A stretch of DNA of 5,883 nt from Syntrophomonadaceae bacterium (GCA_003566935.1 PXBM01000083.1:1-5883), one strand, 5' to 3'; counted from the stretch's first letter, positions 1-5,322 are shown. The notes: a model not told the origin generated them from the letters alone. Program-made: numbers and translations.

Positions 1-386
1 GCATCTTGATCTGCTACGATGCTGAATTGCCCGAACCGGCCCGCTTACTGGCCCTAAAAAGCGCAGAACTGGTCTTCATACCCTCCTGCTGGAGTAAAAA
101 AGGTGAAACCCGCTGGGACATTCAGCTGCCTGCCCGCGCCCTAGACAATCTATATTTTGTTGTAGGCGTCAATATCGTTGGTGAAAACAACTGCGGAAAA
201 AGTAAAATTATCAGTCCAAGAGGGCGGGTTATGGCAGAAGCTCCCCGGGAAAACGAAGCAGTGTTAACAACCAGGATAGGGCTTGATGAAGTAGTTGAGG
301 CACGCCGGGAAATTCCATACTACACTGATTTTCGTCCGGAAACTTTCTATAAACTTGACCGGGGTGAACGTAATGACCTCTATTAA
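1..386 (+). CDS. Carbon-nitrogen hydrolase (nitrilase superfamily), C-terminal part
   Basis: The frame is open from the window edge to TAA at 384-386, so the N-terminal half lies outside. The visible part starts just before the nucleophile motif I-C-Y-D-A-E-L-P-E; the TGC codon at 12-14 is the catalytic cysteine of the Glu-Lys-Cys triad. The Glu and Lys would be upstream and cannot be checked. Family-typical features follow: a strand with P-S-C-W, an R-W-D-x-Q-x-P-A-R-A-x-D-N helix, G-V-N, and an S-P-x-G-x-V-x-A turn, ending in a P-Y-Y-T-D-F-R-P-E-T-F tail. About 127 residues are seen of a usual 260-300. Members are cytoplasmic and hydrolyse non-peptide C-N bonds (amides, N-carbamoyl compounds, omega-amides). 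The substrate cannot be read from this half. The stop overlaps the next gene's start by 14 nt, indicating one operon. Family call firm; specificity unknown. Confidence 0.9.
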   Translation, partial: ILICYDAELPEPARLLALKSAELVFIPSCWSKKGETRWDIQLPARALDNLYFVVGVNIVGENNCGKSKIISPRGRVMAEAPRENEAVLTTRIGLDEVVEARREIPYYTDFRPETFYKLDRGERNDLY

Positions 387-891
387 TTTAATCGAAACAT
401 CCGTTGATCAGAACCGGGCCCGGGAAGTTTTGAATGCCTGGGCAGAGAAAAAAAACCTGGCCCCATTAACTTTCAACAAAGAAGGTTTCGTTTACTATCC
501 CTATTATTGCGGAGAAACAACCACCTCAATTAGAAGAATTCCTCCCCTACCGCCCCGAAAAATTCCGCACCGTTGGTTGTTGGATGCCATTACAGGGAGG
601 CCTTTTATGCTGCCGGAAACCCTGGAAGGCACTCCACAGGAAGTAAATGAGTCAGAAAATATCCTTGATCCGGTTATTGATTCCCAGGGAGCGGATGAAA
701 ATATCAGGGAACATCTGCCGCGCTTTATTATGCGCCACTATAAATTCTTCTTCACCCCAACTATTGAAACAAAAGATTTTTCACTGCTATATATCAAGGT
801 GTGGCTATTTAATTTCACAGATAAAAATGGTGATGAAACTTACCTCGGGGTTAATACCTGGAGCGGTAATATCATGGAACTTGAAGACTAA
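373..891 (+). CDS. Hypothetical protein coupled to the nitrilase-family gene
   Basis: A 172-residue protein I do not recognise. The ATG at 373 is preferred over an upstream in-frame start at 295 because GGGGTGA (361-367) lies 5 nt before it, and because the earlier start would overlap the hydrolase by about 90 nt. The overlap here is 14 nt. No signal peptide or membrane segment is evident, so it is probably cytoplasmic. It seems to contain two degenerate units. The first has a Y-Y-P-Y-Y strand (residues 41-45) leading to D-A-I-T-G (71-75). The second has F-F-F-T-P (125-129), K-V-W-L-F-N-F (142-148) and N-T-W-S-G (161-165). The aromatic strand followed by a D-A-x-T-G turn faintly recalls PepSY-like units, but this is only an impression. 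A proline/arginine-rich linker (residues 53-67) and an acidic segment (82-113) separate the units. A function tied to the hydrolase is inferred from coupling alone. Confidence 0.8.
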   Translation: MTSINLIETSVDQNRAREVLNAWAEKKNLAPLTFNKEGFVYYPYYCGETTTSIRRIPPLPPRKIPHRWLLDAITGRPFMLPETLEGTPQEVNESENILDPVIDSQGADENIREHLPRFIMRHYKFFFTPTIETKDFSLLYIKVWLFNFTDKNGDETYLGVNTWSGNIMELED

Positions 892-917
892 GATATAAAA
901 AAGCCGAATGAAACTTA

Positions 918-2384
918 TTACAGGTAAACCATCTTATCAAAAAGTTCATCCAGATTAACAGTGGCAAAGGTAGAGGCATAATCGGCCATGGCGTAGGGAA
1001 TTATCAGATGGTTGTTATGAGTAGTAATACCACAGGAATAAACAACGTTCGGAACATAACCCTCTCGCTCTTCGTCATTCGGTCTCATCAGCGGTTCACC
1101 GGTTTGTGCTATAACCCTGGTCGGATCCTCAAGGTCAAGCAGGGTTACACCGAGGCTGTACCTGCGCATCGGGCCTACCCCGTGGGTTAACAGCAGCCAG
1201 CCCTTTTCAGTCTCAACCGGAGAGCCACAGTTACCTATCTGAATAAATTGCCAGGGATACTCGGGTTCCTGGATTTTCTTGGCTTTCTCCCAGTAGTGAA
1301 TATCATCAGAAAACATGATGTAATTATTTACGCCATCTATTCGTGACATCATTGTATATTTACCATTGACCTTCCTGGGAAACAGGGCCATACCCTTATT
1401 CTGGGCATGCTCACCGTGTAAGGGCATGATCTTAAAATGATAGAAGTCTTTGGTTTCAATAAGCTTGGGCAGAATTGTAAAACCGTTAAAAGCAGTATAA
1501 GTTCCATAGTAAGTTACCGACCCATCATCATCAGTGAATTCAACAAACCGGGCATCCTCAATACCATTGCTCTCAGAATTGGATATTGGATAAATCACTC
1601 TTTCCGACAGTGCAGTATCAAGGGAAAAGGTAATCTCATAGTGCGAGTTAGCCAGCCAGTTGCAGTCCTGTAAAACTTTTCGCTGAATTTTATTGAGTTT
1701 GTTTTTCTTTAAAGATTCTTCAGTAGTTTCCTGGAGTTCATCGTAGGTAAATTGGTCGCCAAGCCGGTCCATGACCATGCTGATCAGGTCCTTTTGCACA
1801 TGCATCTCAGATAACTTCTCCAGGAAGGCTTTCTTGTCATAGATATGGTTTTTTACAGCTTCAGGAATATCTACCAGATCACCCGGTGCTTTGAATTCAA
1901 GGTTGCCGTCTTTATCAATGACTCCACTTCTGAAAACTATGGAAGAAATGTGACCCTCACCGGTTGCCCTGAAACTGACAATAACCCGCTTTTGGCCTTC
2001 TCCCAGGACAGTCTGGTCGGGATCATCCACGATGGAGGGGTTAAAAAAAGCAGCCGATTCTATTGAATATTCCATGGTAAAATAGGAACCTATCAGCAGT
2101 TGGGTTTCTCTGGTCAGGGAATCAGGGTCTACATTAACCTGTTTGACGATATGCCTCACTCTATTGAAATGCTCCTTGAACACCTTAGAAATATTACGAT
2201 GGCGCTGTGAAAAATTTGTCAGAACCCGGTTCAGGGTAAAACGGGTTGCTTCATCTGAAAGAGACAAAATTTTGGGGATAATTCTTCTCGCTCTTTCATC
2301 TCCACCCGGCATATAATAGCGTGCCATTACTCTTTTTGAATCGGGATAAAATCTGATATCTTTACGGTTTACTTGAATTGTCAA
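918..2384 (-). CDS. GH130-family glycoside phosphorylase/hydrolase-like protein, long form
   Basis: A 488-residue protein resembling glycoside hydrolase family 130, five-bladed beta-propeller enzymes that mostly phosphorolyse beta-mannosides to mannose 1-phosphate; some members hydrolyse. Supporting motifs are F-F-N-P-S-I-V-D-D-P (113-122), S-F-R-A-T-G-E-G-H-I-S-S (137-148), G-I-E-D-A-R-F (274-280, D277 the likely catalytic Asp position), T-H-G-V-G-P-M-R-R-Y-S-L-G-V (400-413), E-P-L-M-R-P (430-435) and Y-V-P-N-V-V-Y-S-C-G (443-452). Compared with about 300-350 residues for short GH130 enzymes, there are extra mostly helical stretches near residues 30-108 and 178-240. No signal peptide is seen, so it is probably cytoplasmic. 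The start is TTG at 2384: AGGGGGA on the minus strand (2399-2393) sits 8 nt upstream, whereas the next Met is residue 20. Relatives of this type have at times been mislabelled as pesticidal protein. The gene is convergent with the preceding pair. Substrate, and phosphorylase versus hydrolase activity, are not determinable here. Confidence 0.82.
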   Translation of the reverse strand: MTIQVNRKDIRFYPDSKRVMARYYMPGGDERARRIIPKILSLSDEATRFTLNRVLTNFSQRHRNISKVFKEHFNRVRHIVKQVNVDPDSLTRETQLLIGSYFTMEYSIESAAFFNPSIVDDPDQTVLGEGQKRVIVSFRATGEGHISSIVFRSGVIDKDGNLEFKAPGDLVDIPEAVKNHIYDKKAFLEKLSEMHVQKDLISMVMDRLGDQFTYDELQETTEESLKKNKLNKIQRKVLQDCNWLANSHYEITFSLDTALSERVIYPISNSESNGIEDARFVEFTDDDGSVTYYGTYTAFNGFTILPKLIETKDFYHFKIMPLHGEHAQNKGMALFPRKVNGKYTMMSRIDGVNNYIMFSDDIHYWEKAKKIQEPEYPWQFIQIGNCGSPVETEKGWLLLTHGVGPMRRYSLGVTLLDLEDPTRVIAQTGEPLMRPNDEEREGYVPNVVYSCGITTHNNHLIIPYAMADYASTFATVNLDELFDKMVYL

Positions 2385-2420
2385 ACTGCAAATCCCCCTG
2401 CTTTAAAATTTCACTTCTAT

Positions 2421-2426
2421 ATTATA
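2421..2426 (-). promoter_or_regulatory. Candidate -10 box for the GH130 gene
   Basis: A perfect TATAAT on the minus strand would give a transcript start about 30 nt before the TTG start codon at 2384. The matching -35 position is poor (at most 3 of 6 bases at spacers of 16-18), so the call rests on the -10 hexamer and its position in an otherwise very AT-rich spacer. Confidence 0.3.
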
Positions 2427-2653
2427 TACAATAACAGGTGATTATGCACGTAAATTTGAACATTTCCTGATAAAAATTCCGTTACAGGCATGTTTTGTTC
2501 ACTTACAAGCGGAATCACTATTCTTTTGGGACCGGGGTATGCATATTACTCTTGCTATGAACAGGCTTATTAAAAACTAACTGACAGGCGCTATATCTCA
2601 GAAATCAGCTGTTCTCTAGATATTCTTGACGTTATATAAATGCTGCAAATTCT

Positions 2654-3106
2654 TTATTTGTAGTTTTTAAAAACATTGGGAATAGCTATGCTCAACAGTG
2701 CGCCAATAGTTGTTTTTGAAAGATCTACAAGTATAAACTGTTGGTGCACTACCGTTCCTGAATAACCCAAAGTATGCTTATTGCCCGAAAGCTTATGATT
2801 CGATTGCCCTGGCTTAATATTGAGCACTACAATCAGTTGATTATTGTTAAGTTGAATTAAATAAAAATCCCCAAGTGGAGGGTAATGCGATTCTTTTAAG
2901 GCGTTATTTAATACTTTTGATATCTCACGAAACAACTTAATGTGTTTTGGCACAAACCCGTATTGAGGCACTACGCCCTGATTATGATGAAAGGCAACAG
3001 ATTTATTTGAGCTGGTATCCCAAATATCTGTATCAACAAAACCTTCACCTAAATCATCCTTAAGTCCGTTGATAACTTTTCTGATCTGTTCGACAGTTAT
3101 TCGCAT
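2654..3106 (-). CDS. Small Roadblock/LC7-like protein, second of a tandem paralog pair
   Basis: A 150-residue protein without signal peptide or membrane segment. Its ATG at 3106 follows GAGGTG (3120-3115) with an 8-nt spacer. It is a clear paralog of the gene just upstream (3183-3557). They share L-K-x-D-L-G-x-G-F-V-x-x-D-I-W (15-29), Y-P-x-L-G-D-x-Y (75-82) and an identical L-V-D-L-S-K-T-T (126-133) followed by G and a C-terminal helix. The predicted order is helix 1-19, strand 22-29, helix 54-72, strand 80-87, strand 90-97, strand 122-128, helix 133-149. This alpha-beta-beta-alpha-beta-beta-beta-alpha order resembles Roadblock/LC7 domains such as MglB, which dimerise and often regulate small GTPases; this is inference from pattern, not a profile hit. 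This copy has two insertions absent from its paralog: about 8-9 residues near 43-52, and about 20 polar, Gly/His/Lys-rich residues near 98-121 in the hairpin before the conserved strand. Codon use is more AT-rich than in the flanking enzymes. No terminator hairpin is seen after the stop. Confidence 0.75.
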   Translation of the reverse strand: MRITVEQIRKVINGLKDDLGEGFVDTDIWDTSSNKSVAFHHNQGVVPQYGFVPKHIKLFREISKVLNNALKESHYPPLGDFYLIQLNNNQLIVVLNIKPGQSNHKLSGNKHTLGYSGTVVHQQFILVDLSKTTIGALLSIAIPNVFKNYK

Positions 3107-3182
3107 ATGCTGCCCACCTCACAACCGGACAAATCATTAATTATAATTTCTAATGACAAGTAAAAGTGCATCACTATAGCTG

Positions 3183-3557
3183 CTAGCTTGTTGCTTCCTG
3201 CAAGTTCTTCAAAACTTTAGGTAGCACCACACTCATCAATATGCCCATCGTAGTCTTAGAAAGATCGACAAGCATCCCCTGTTGATAGTCTCCTGAAGTT
3301 ATTATGACCACAACAAGACCATTATCTAAATGAACCATATAGTAGTCACCCAAGCTAGGGTAATCTGCTCCGGCTAAAGTCTTATTCAACGTTCTCGTAA
3401 CTTCATTAAATAAGGCAACCGCTTTGGGTTGGGAGTTATATCCGGCTAGTGAGTGAGCATCTTTACTCTGCCATATGTCACTCGCCACGAACCCATCACC
3501 CAGATCTGATTTAAGCTCTTCAATAATCGTATTAAAACTTTGCAGCATCTTGCTCAA
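3183..3557 (-). CDS. Small Roadblock/LC7-like protein, first of a tandem paralog pair
   Basis: A 124-residue protein when started at TTG 3557. The frame allows GTG at 3566, but AGGGTGA (3569-3563) overlaps that codon and lies 5 nt before the TTG. The TTG start also makes the distance to the conserved D-I-W exactly 29 residues, as in the ATG-started paralog downstream. Predicted elements: helix 2-19, strand 22-29 (G-F-V-A-S-D-I-W), short strand about 36-41, helix 45-62, strand 71-77, strand 81-87, strand 93-98, then L-V-D-L-S-K-T-T (96-103) leading into helix 104-119. This is the order of a minimal Roadblock/LC7 domain, with a short four-to-five-residue turn where the paralog carries its long insert. 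No membrane segment, signal peptide or cysteine is seen. The downstream paralog begins after 76 nt with no terminator between, so they are probably co-transcribed. A role as a dimeric scaffold or GTPase regulator is only inferred; no GTPase gene is in the window. An alternative is a novel family with a similar secondary structure. Confidence 0.75.
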   Translation of the reverse strand: MSKMLQSFNTIIEELKSDLGDGFVASDIWQSKDAHSLAGYNSQPKAVALFNEVTRTLNKTLAGADYPSLGDYYMVHLDNGLVVVIITSGDYQQGMLVDLSKTTMGILMSVVLPKVLKNLQEATS

Positions 3558-3562
3558 TTCTT

Positions 3563-3569
3563 TCACCCT
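3563..3569 (-). promoter_or_regulatory. Ribosome binding site selecting a TTG start
   Basis: AGGGTGA on the minus strand, 5 nt before TTG at 3557. It would be too close to serve the in-frame GTG at 3566 (it contains that codon) and 14 nt from the in-frame ATG at 3548. It therefore argues for the TTG start of the first Roadblock-like gene. Confidence 0.6.
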
Positions 3570-3702
3570 TTCTGGTTTATTTTTTTATTGCATTTACCTA
3601 TTTCAACTACTTTTTTCATGGAAATATAAGTCAATTATCAAATTCTTCAGCGAATACTTTCTCATCCCTCGGGGTTAAGCAGAGGTTTTAGTTGGATAAA
3701 GC

Positions 3703-3747
3703 CGTAAACTAGCAATTTATAATGCATTTCATCCCTGTTAGTTTGCG
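3703..3747. repeat. 12-bp inverted repeat with 21-nt loop
   Basis: The arm at 3703-3714 (CGTAAACTAGCA) pairs with the arm at 3736-3747 (TGTTAGTTTGCG) over all 12 positions if the RNA is read from the plus strand, two of them G-U. On the minus strand the same two positions become A-C mismatches, leaving 10 of 12. No T-run follows on either side, so it is not a standard intrinsic terminator. It lies inside the proposed minus-strand leader. Confidence 0.5.
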
Positions 3748-3800
3748 ATGTAATGATCGAATTATAATTCATTACTTACAACTGTATACTGAATTCATCA

Positions 3801-3890
3801 TCAGCCAAGGCACTTGCCATTTACAAAGTTCTTATTAATGCCAAGGCTTGGTTTTGCGCCACTGCCTTTCGCCAAACTCACATTTTCCAT
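3801..3890 (-). CDS. Possible 29-codon small protein in the leader
   Basis: ATG at 3890 to TGA at 3803-3801, about 23 nt after the predicted transcript start of the perfect promoter. The peptide begins M-E-N-V-S-L-A-K-G-S-G and is Gly/Lys/Asn-rich with one Cys near the end (residue 27). It resembles no leader peptide I recognise and has no run of a single regulatory amino acid. AAAGG (3898-3894) precedes the ATG by only 3 nt, which is short. Part of the codons coincides with the hairpin at 3805-3851. The position directly behind a strong promoter is the only reason to keep it; it may well be chance. Confidence 0.22.
   Translation of the reverse strand: MENVSLAKGSGAKPSLGINKNFVNGKCLG
3804..3847. 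repeat. Pair of GCCAAGGC direct repeats
   Basis: GCCAAGGC occurs at 3804-3811 and 3840-3847 on the plus strand, 36 nt apart. Because the second copy continues into a palindrome (CCAAGGCTTGG, 3841-3851), the two copies together also give the leader hairpin on the minus strand. This could be a protein-binding pair or simply the hairpin arms. Confidence 0.4.
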
Positions 3891-3919
3891 TGGCCTTTCA
3901 CTTTTTAAATATTAATTGT

Positions 3920-3948
3920 ATTATAGCTATTGCAATTACTTGTGTCAA
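3920..3948 (-). promoter_or_regulatory. Perfect sigma-A promoter for the leader and Roadblock-like pair
   Basis: On the minus strand TTGACA (3948-3943), a spacer of exactly 17 nt, and TATAAT (3925-3920): both hexamers match consensus at all 12 positions. It points toward the two Roadblock-like genes, and no other gene start lies between apart from the possible 29-codon frame. No better promoter was found nearer to 3557. It would be expected to be strong unless repressed. Confidence 0.75.
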
Positions 3949-3962
3949 TCTTTAGTTTGACA
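3943..3962. repeat. TGTCAA-N8-TTGACA inverted repeat made of two -35 boxes
   Basis: TGTCAA (3943-3948) and TTGACA (3957-3962) are a perfect 6-bp inverted repeat with an 8-nt centre. The left arm is the -35 of the minus-strand promoter and the right arm is a perfect -35 hexamer on the plus strand. A dimeric regulator binding here would cover both -35 elements; no regulator is identified. Confidence 0.45.
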
Positions 3963-3985
3963 GATAATTCAGTAGATGATATTAC
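3957..3985 (+). promoter_or_regulatory. Candidate divergent plus-strand promoter
   Basis: TTGACA (3957-3962), a 17-nt spacer and TATTAC (3980-3985, four of six consensus bases). It would transcribe antisense into the 3' end of the U32 gene, and no convincing plus-strand gene follows. It may be a chance match in AT-rich DNA or produce an antisense RNA. Confidence 0.25.
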
Positions 3986-4037
3986 ATCTTTAATAATGAA
4001 AATATCACTTTGCGCCATTGAAAAAGTAAAGAAACTC

Positions 4038-5261
4038 TTAACTCTTTCTTCTTACAATGCTCTGTTTGCTAATTGCAGGATTATCTTGGCCTGTTAGGGG
4101 AATGTCGACTACATAGCTATTGTGAGCGGCATCAAGCTGCTCCCCGCTCCCGCTGGATATAATTTGTCGGACCTTTACAATAAGTACTTCCTCCCTGGCG
4201 GGATCGAGTATTTCCAGTTCATCACCAACAGCAAACCTGTTCCTGGCCTTAATTCTCAAGACCTGTTCTTCCCGGTTATGCTCATCTACTGTGCCGACAA
4301 AATCATAACCCCGGATGTAGGCGGAGCTTTCATAGCGTTCGGTTTGATCTTTTCTTTCAGGGAGATAGAATCCGGTGGTGAAAGGCCGGTGTGATACTCT
4401 TTTTAGTTCTTCCAACCATCCGGGGGTAAAGCAGTAGTTCTTCCTGTCAGCATGAAAGCTATCCAGGGCAGCCCGGTAAACCTTTGTTACCGCTGCCACA
4501 TAATAAGCAGTTTTCATCCGCCCTTCAATTTTCAAACCATCCACACCAGCTGCCGCCAGTTCGGGGATATGTTCAATCATACAAAGATCACGCGAATTTA
4601 AAATATAAGTACCCCTGGCATCTTCCTGGATGGTAAACTCATCTTCACGCTTTTTTTCTTTAAGACTGTATTCCCAGCGGCAGGGTTGATTACACTCCCC
4701 CCGGTTGGCAGAGCGGCTGCTTAGAAAACTTGAAAGCAGGCAGCGGCCGGAATAGGCCATACACATTGCACCATGCACAAAAACCTCCAGTTCCATCTCT
4801 GGAACTTTTTCTTTTATAGCTCTGACCTGGTCCAAACTCAGCTCACGGGCCAGCACAATTCTATCGACTCCCTGCTTTTGCCAAAATTTAACTCCTTCGC
4901 TATTCATGGTATTTACCTGGGTGCTGAGATGGATTTTCAGATCATACTCGAGTTCATTAACAAGCATCAGGAAACCGGGATCCGATATGATCACTGCATC
5001 AATACCAAGACCGGCCGCTTCCCTATAATACTGAAGCATTGCTTCCAGATCATCATCAAAAGCAAAAATATTTAGGGCCAGGTAAACCCGGCATTTATGG
5101 TCATGAGCAAAACGAACCCCTTCAGCCAGATCTTCAAGAGAAAAAGCTGTATCGGGTGCCCGCAGTGAAAATGCTCCACCACCACAATATACAGCATCAG
5201 CTCCGAAACGAACCGCTGTTTTAAGTTTTTCCAGGTTGCCTGCAGGCGCTAAAAGTTCCAT
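4038..5261 (-). CDS. U32-family protein, TrhP/YrrO-like tRNA hydroxylation protein
   Basis: A 407-residue protein of the former peptidase U32 family, whose studied bacterial members TrhP and RlhA are needed for prephenate-dependent 5-hydroxylation of tRNA wobble uridine or of 23S rRNA cytidine. It begins M-E-L-L-A-P-A-G-N-L as relatives do and has the full U32 signature at 159-177 (E-x-F-x-x-G-A-M-C-x4-G-x-C-x-L-S). Four cysteines (167, 174, 190, 194), the last two in G-E-C-N-Q-P-C-R-W, are the usual iron-sulfur ligands. L-N-S-R-D-L-C (221-227) and G-L-K-I-E-G-R-M-K (242-250) are also present, with a C-terminal beta domain from about 315. Length matches TrhP2/YrrO types, in which two U32 genes often sit side by side; only one is seen here. 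The ATG at 5261 has no clear ribosome binding site, and a TATAAT lies only 6 nt before it. Family firm; TrhP rather than another U32 branch is likely but unproven. Confidence 0.92.
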   Translation of the reverse strand: MELLAPAGNLEKLKTAVRFGADAVYCGGGAFSLRAPDTAFSLEDLAEGVRFAHDHKCRVYLALNIFAFDDDLEAMLQYYREAAGLGIDAVIISDPGFLMLVNELEYDLKIHLSTQVNTMNSEGVKFWQKQGVDRIVLARELSLDQVRAIKEKVPEMELEVFVHGAMCMAYSGRCLLSSFLSSRSANRGECNQPCRWEYSLKEKKREDEFTIQEDARGTYILNSRDLCMIEHIPELAAAGVDGLKIEGRMKTAYYVAAVTKVYRAALDSFHADRKNYCFTPGWLEELKRVSHRPFTTGFYLPERKDQTERYESSAYIRGYDFVGTVDEHNREEQVLRIKARNRFAVGDELEILDPAREEVLIVKVRQIISSGSGEQLDAAHNSYVVDIPLTGQDNPAISKQSIVRRKS

Positions 5262-5267
5262 AATAAG

Positions 5268-5273
5268 ATTATA
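5268..5273 (-). promoter_or_regulatory. Candidate -10 box immediately before the U32 start
   Basis: TATAAT on the minus strand ends 6 nt before the ATG at 5261, which would put the transcript start at or next to the start codon and give a leaderless mRNA. The -35 at 17 nt (TTTATC) is weak. No purine-rich ribosome binding site lies between the box and the ATG, consistent with a leaderless start but also with a chance match. Confidence 0.3.
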
Positions 5274-5322
5274 ACTGATAGGGGCTTAAAGATAAAACTT
5301 AATTAACGCTTCCCCCTTTCGG

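Larger units (their letters stand above)
3558..3913 (-). promoter_or_regulatory. Long leader upstream of the Roadblock-like pair, possible structured RNA
   Basis: If transcription starts about 7 nt after the TATAAT at 3925-3920, the transcript runs about 355 nt before the TTG at 3557. Part of it can fold. On the minus strand GCCAA (3894-3890) can pair with TTGGC (3875-3871). A larger hairpin joins CCAAG/CTTGG (3851-3847 with 3809-3805) and CTTGGCATT/AATGGCAAG (3845-3837 with 3821-3813), about 13 pairs with one G-G mismatch and a 15-nt loop. I compared it by eye with c-di-GMP-I and -II, cobalamin, TPP, FMN, glycine, T-box, manganese, ZTP, guanidine and fluoride motifs, and none fits. No intrinsic terminator with a U-run is visible inside it. 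It could be a cis-regulatory leader, an independent small RNA, or spacer carrying the small reading frame at 3801-3890. Confidence 0.35.

Noticed and set aside
647..898. 83-codon plus-strand frame overlapping the 172-residue hypothetical
   Set aside because: Alternate-frame shadow; the main frame has the ribosome binding site and operon spacing.
1437..1673. 78-codon plus-strand frame inside the GH130 gene (also others at 1008-1190 and 1845-2066)
   Set aside because: Antisense shadows of a well-supported coding sequence; no recognisable protein features.
2476..2515. ATTCCG/CGGAAT inverted repeat in the 2385-2653 spacer
   Set aside because: Only 6 bp with a loop of 28 nt; not distinguishable from chance, and nothing else in the spacer supports it.
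2626..2654. TTGACG as a plus-strand -35 box
   Set aside because: No acceptable -10 at 16-18 nt, and it points into the 3' end of a minus-strand gene.
3140..3145. TATAAT on the minus strand as a separate promoter for the second paralog
   Set aside because: No -35 match at any normal spacing, and the AT-rich stretch reads TATAAT on both strands; co-transcription is simpler.
3611..3673. 20-codon minus-strand frame starting after GAGGG near 3673
   Set aside because: The ribosome binding site abuts the ATG with no spacer; nothing else supports translation.
3803..3851. Start of a CRISPR array from the GCCAAGGC repeats
   Set aside because: Only two 8-bp copies, no third unit and no cas genes; they are better explained as hairpin arms.
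3803..3900. c-di-GMP-I (GEMM) riboswitch on the minus strand, suggested by GGCGCAAAACC and nearby GGDEF
   Set aside because: The GAAA-loop helix between the two conserved strands cannot form here, the second conserved hairpin is missing, and the GGDEF fragment is not downstream. The resemblance is limited to a few bases.
3996..4097. 33-codon plus-strand frame after the candidate divergent promoter
   Set aside because: No ribosome binding site, and most of it is antisense to the end of the U32 gene.
4122..5224. Plus-strand frames opposite the U32 gene (4122-4394, 4773-5075, 5039-5224)
   Set aside because: Shadows of a conserved protein, without start signals or family features.
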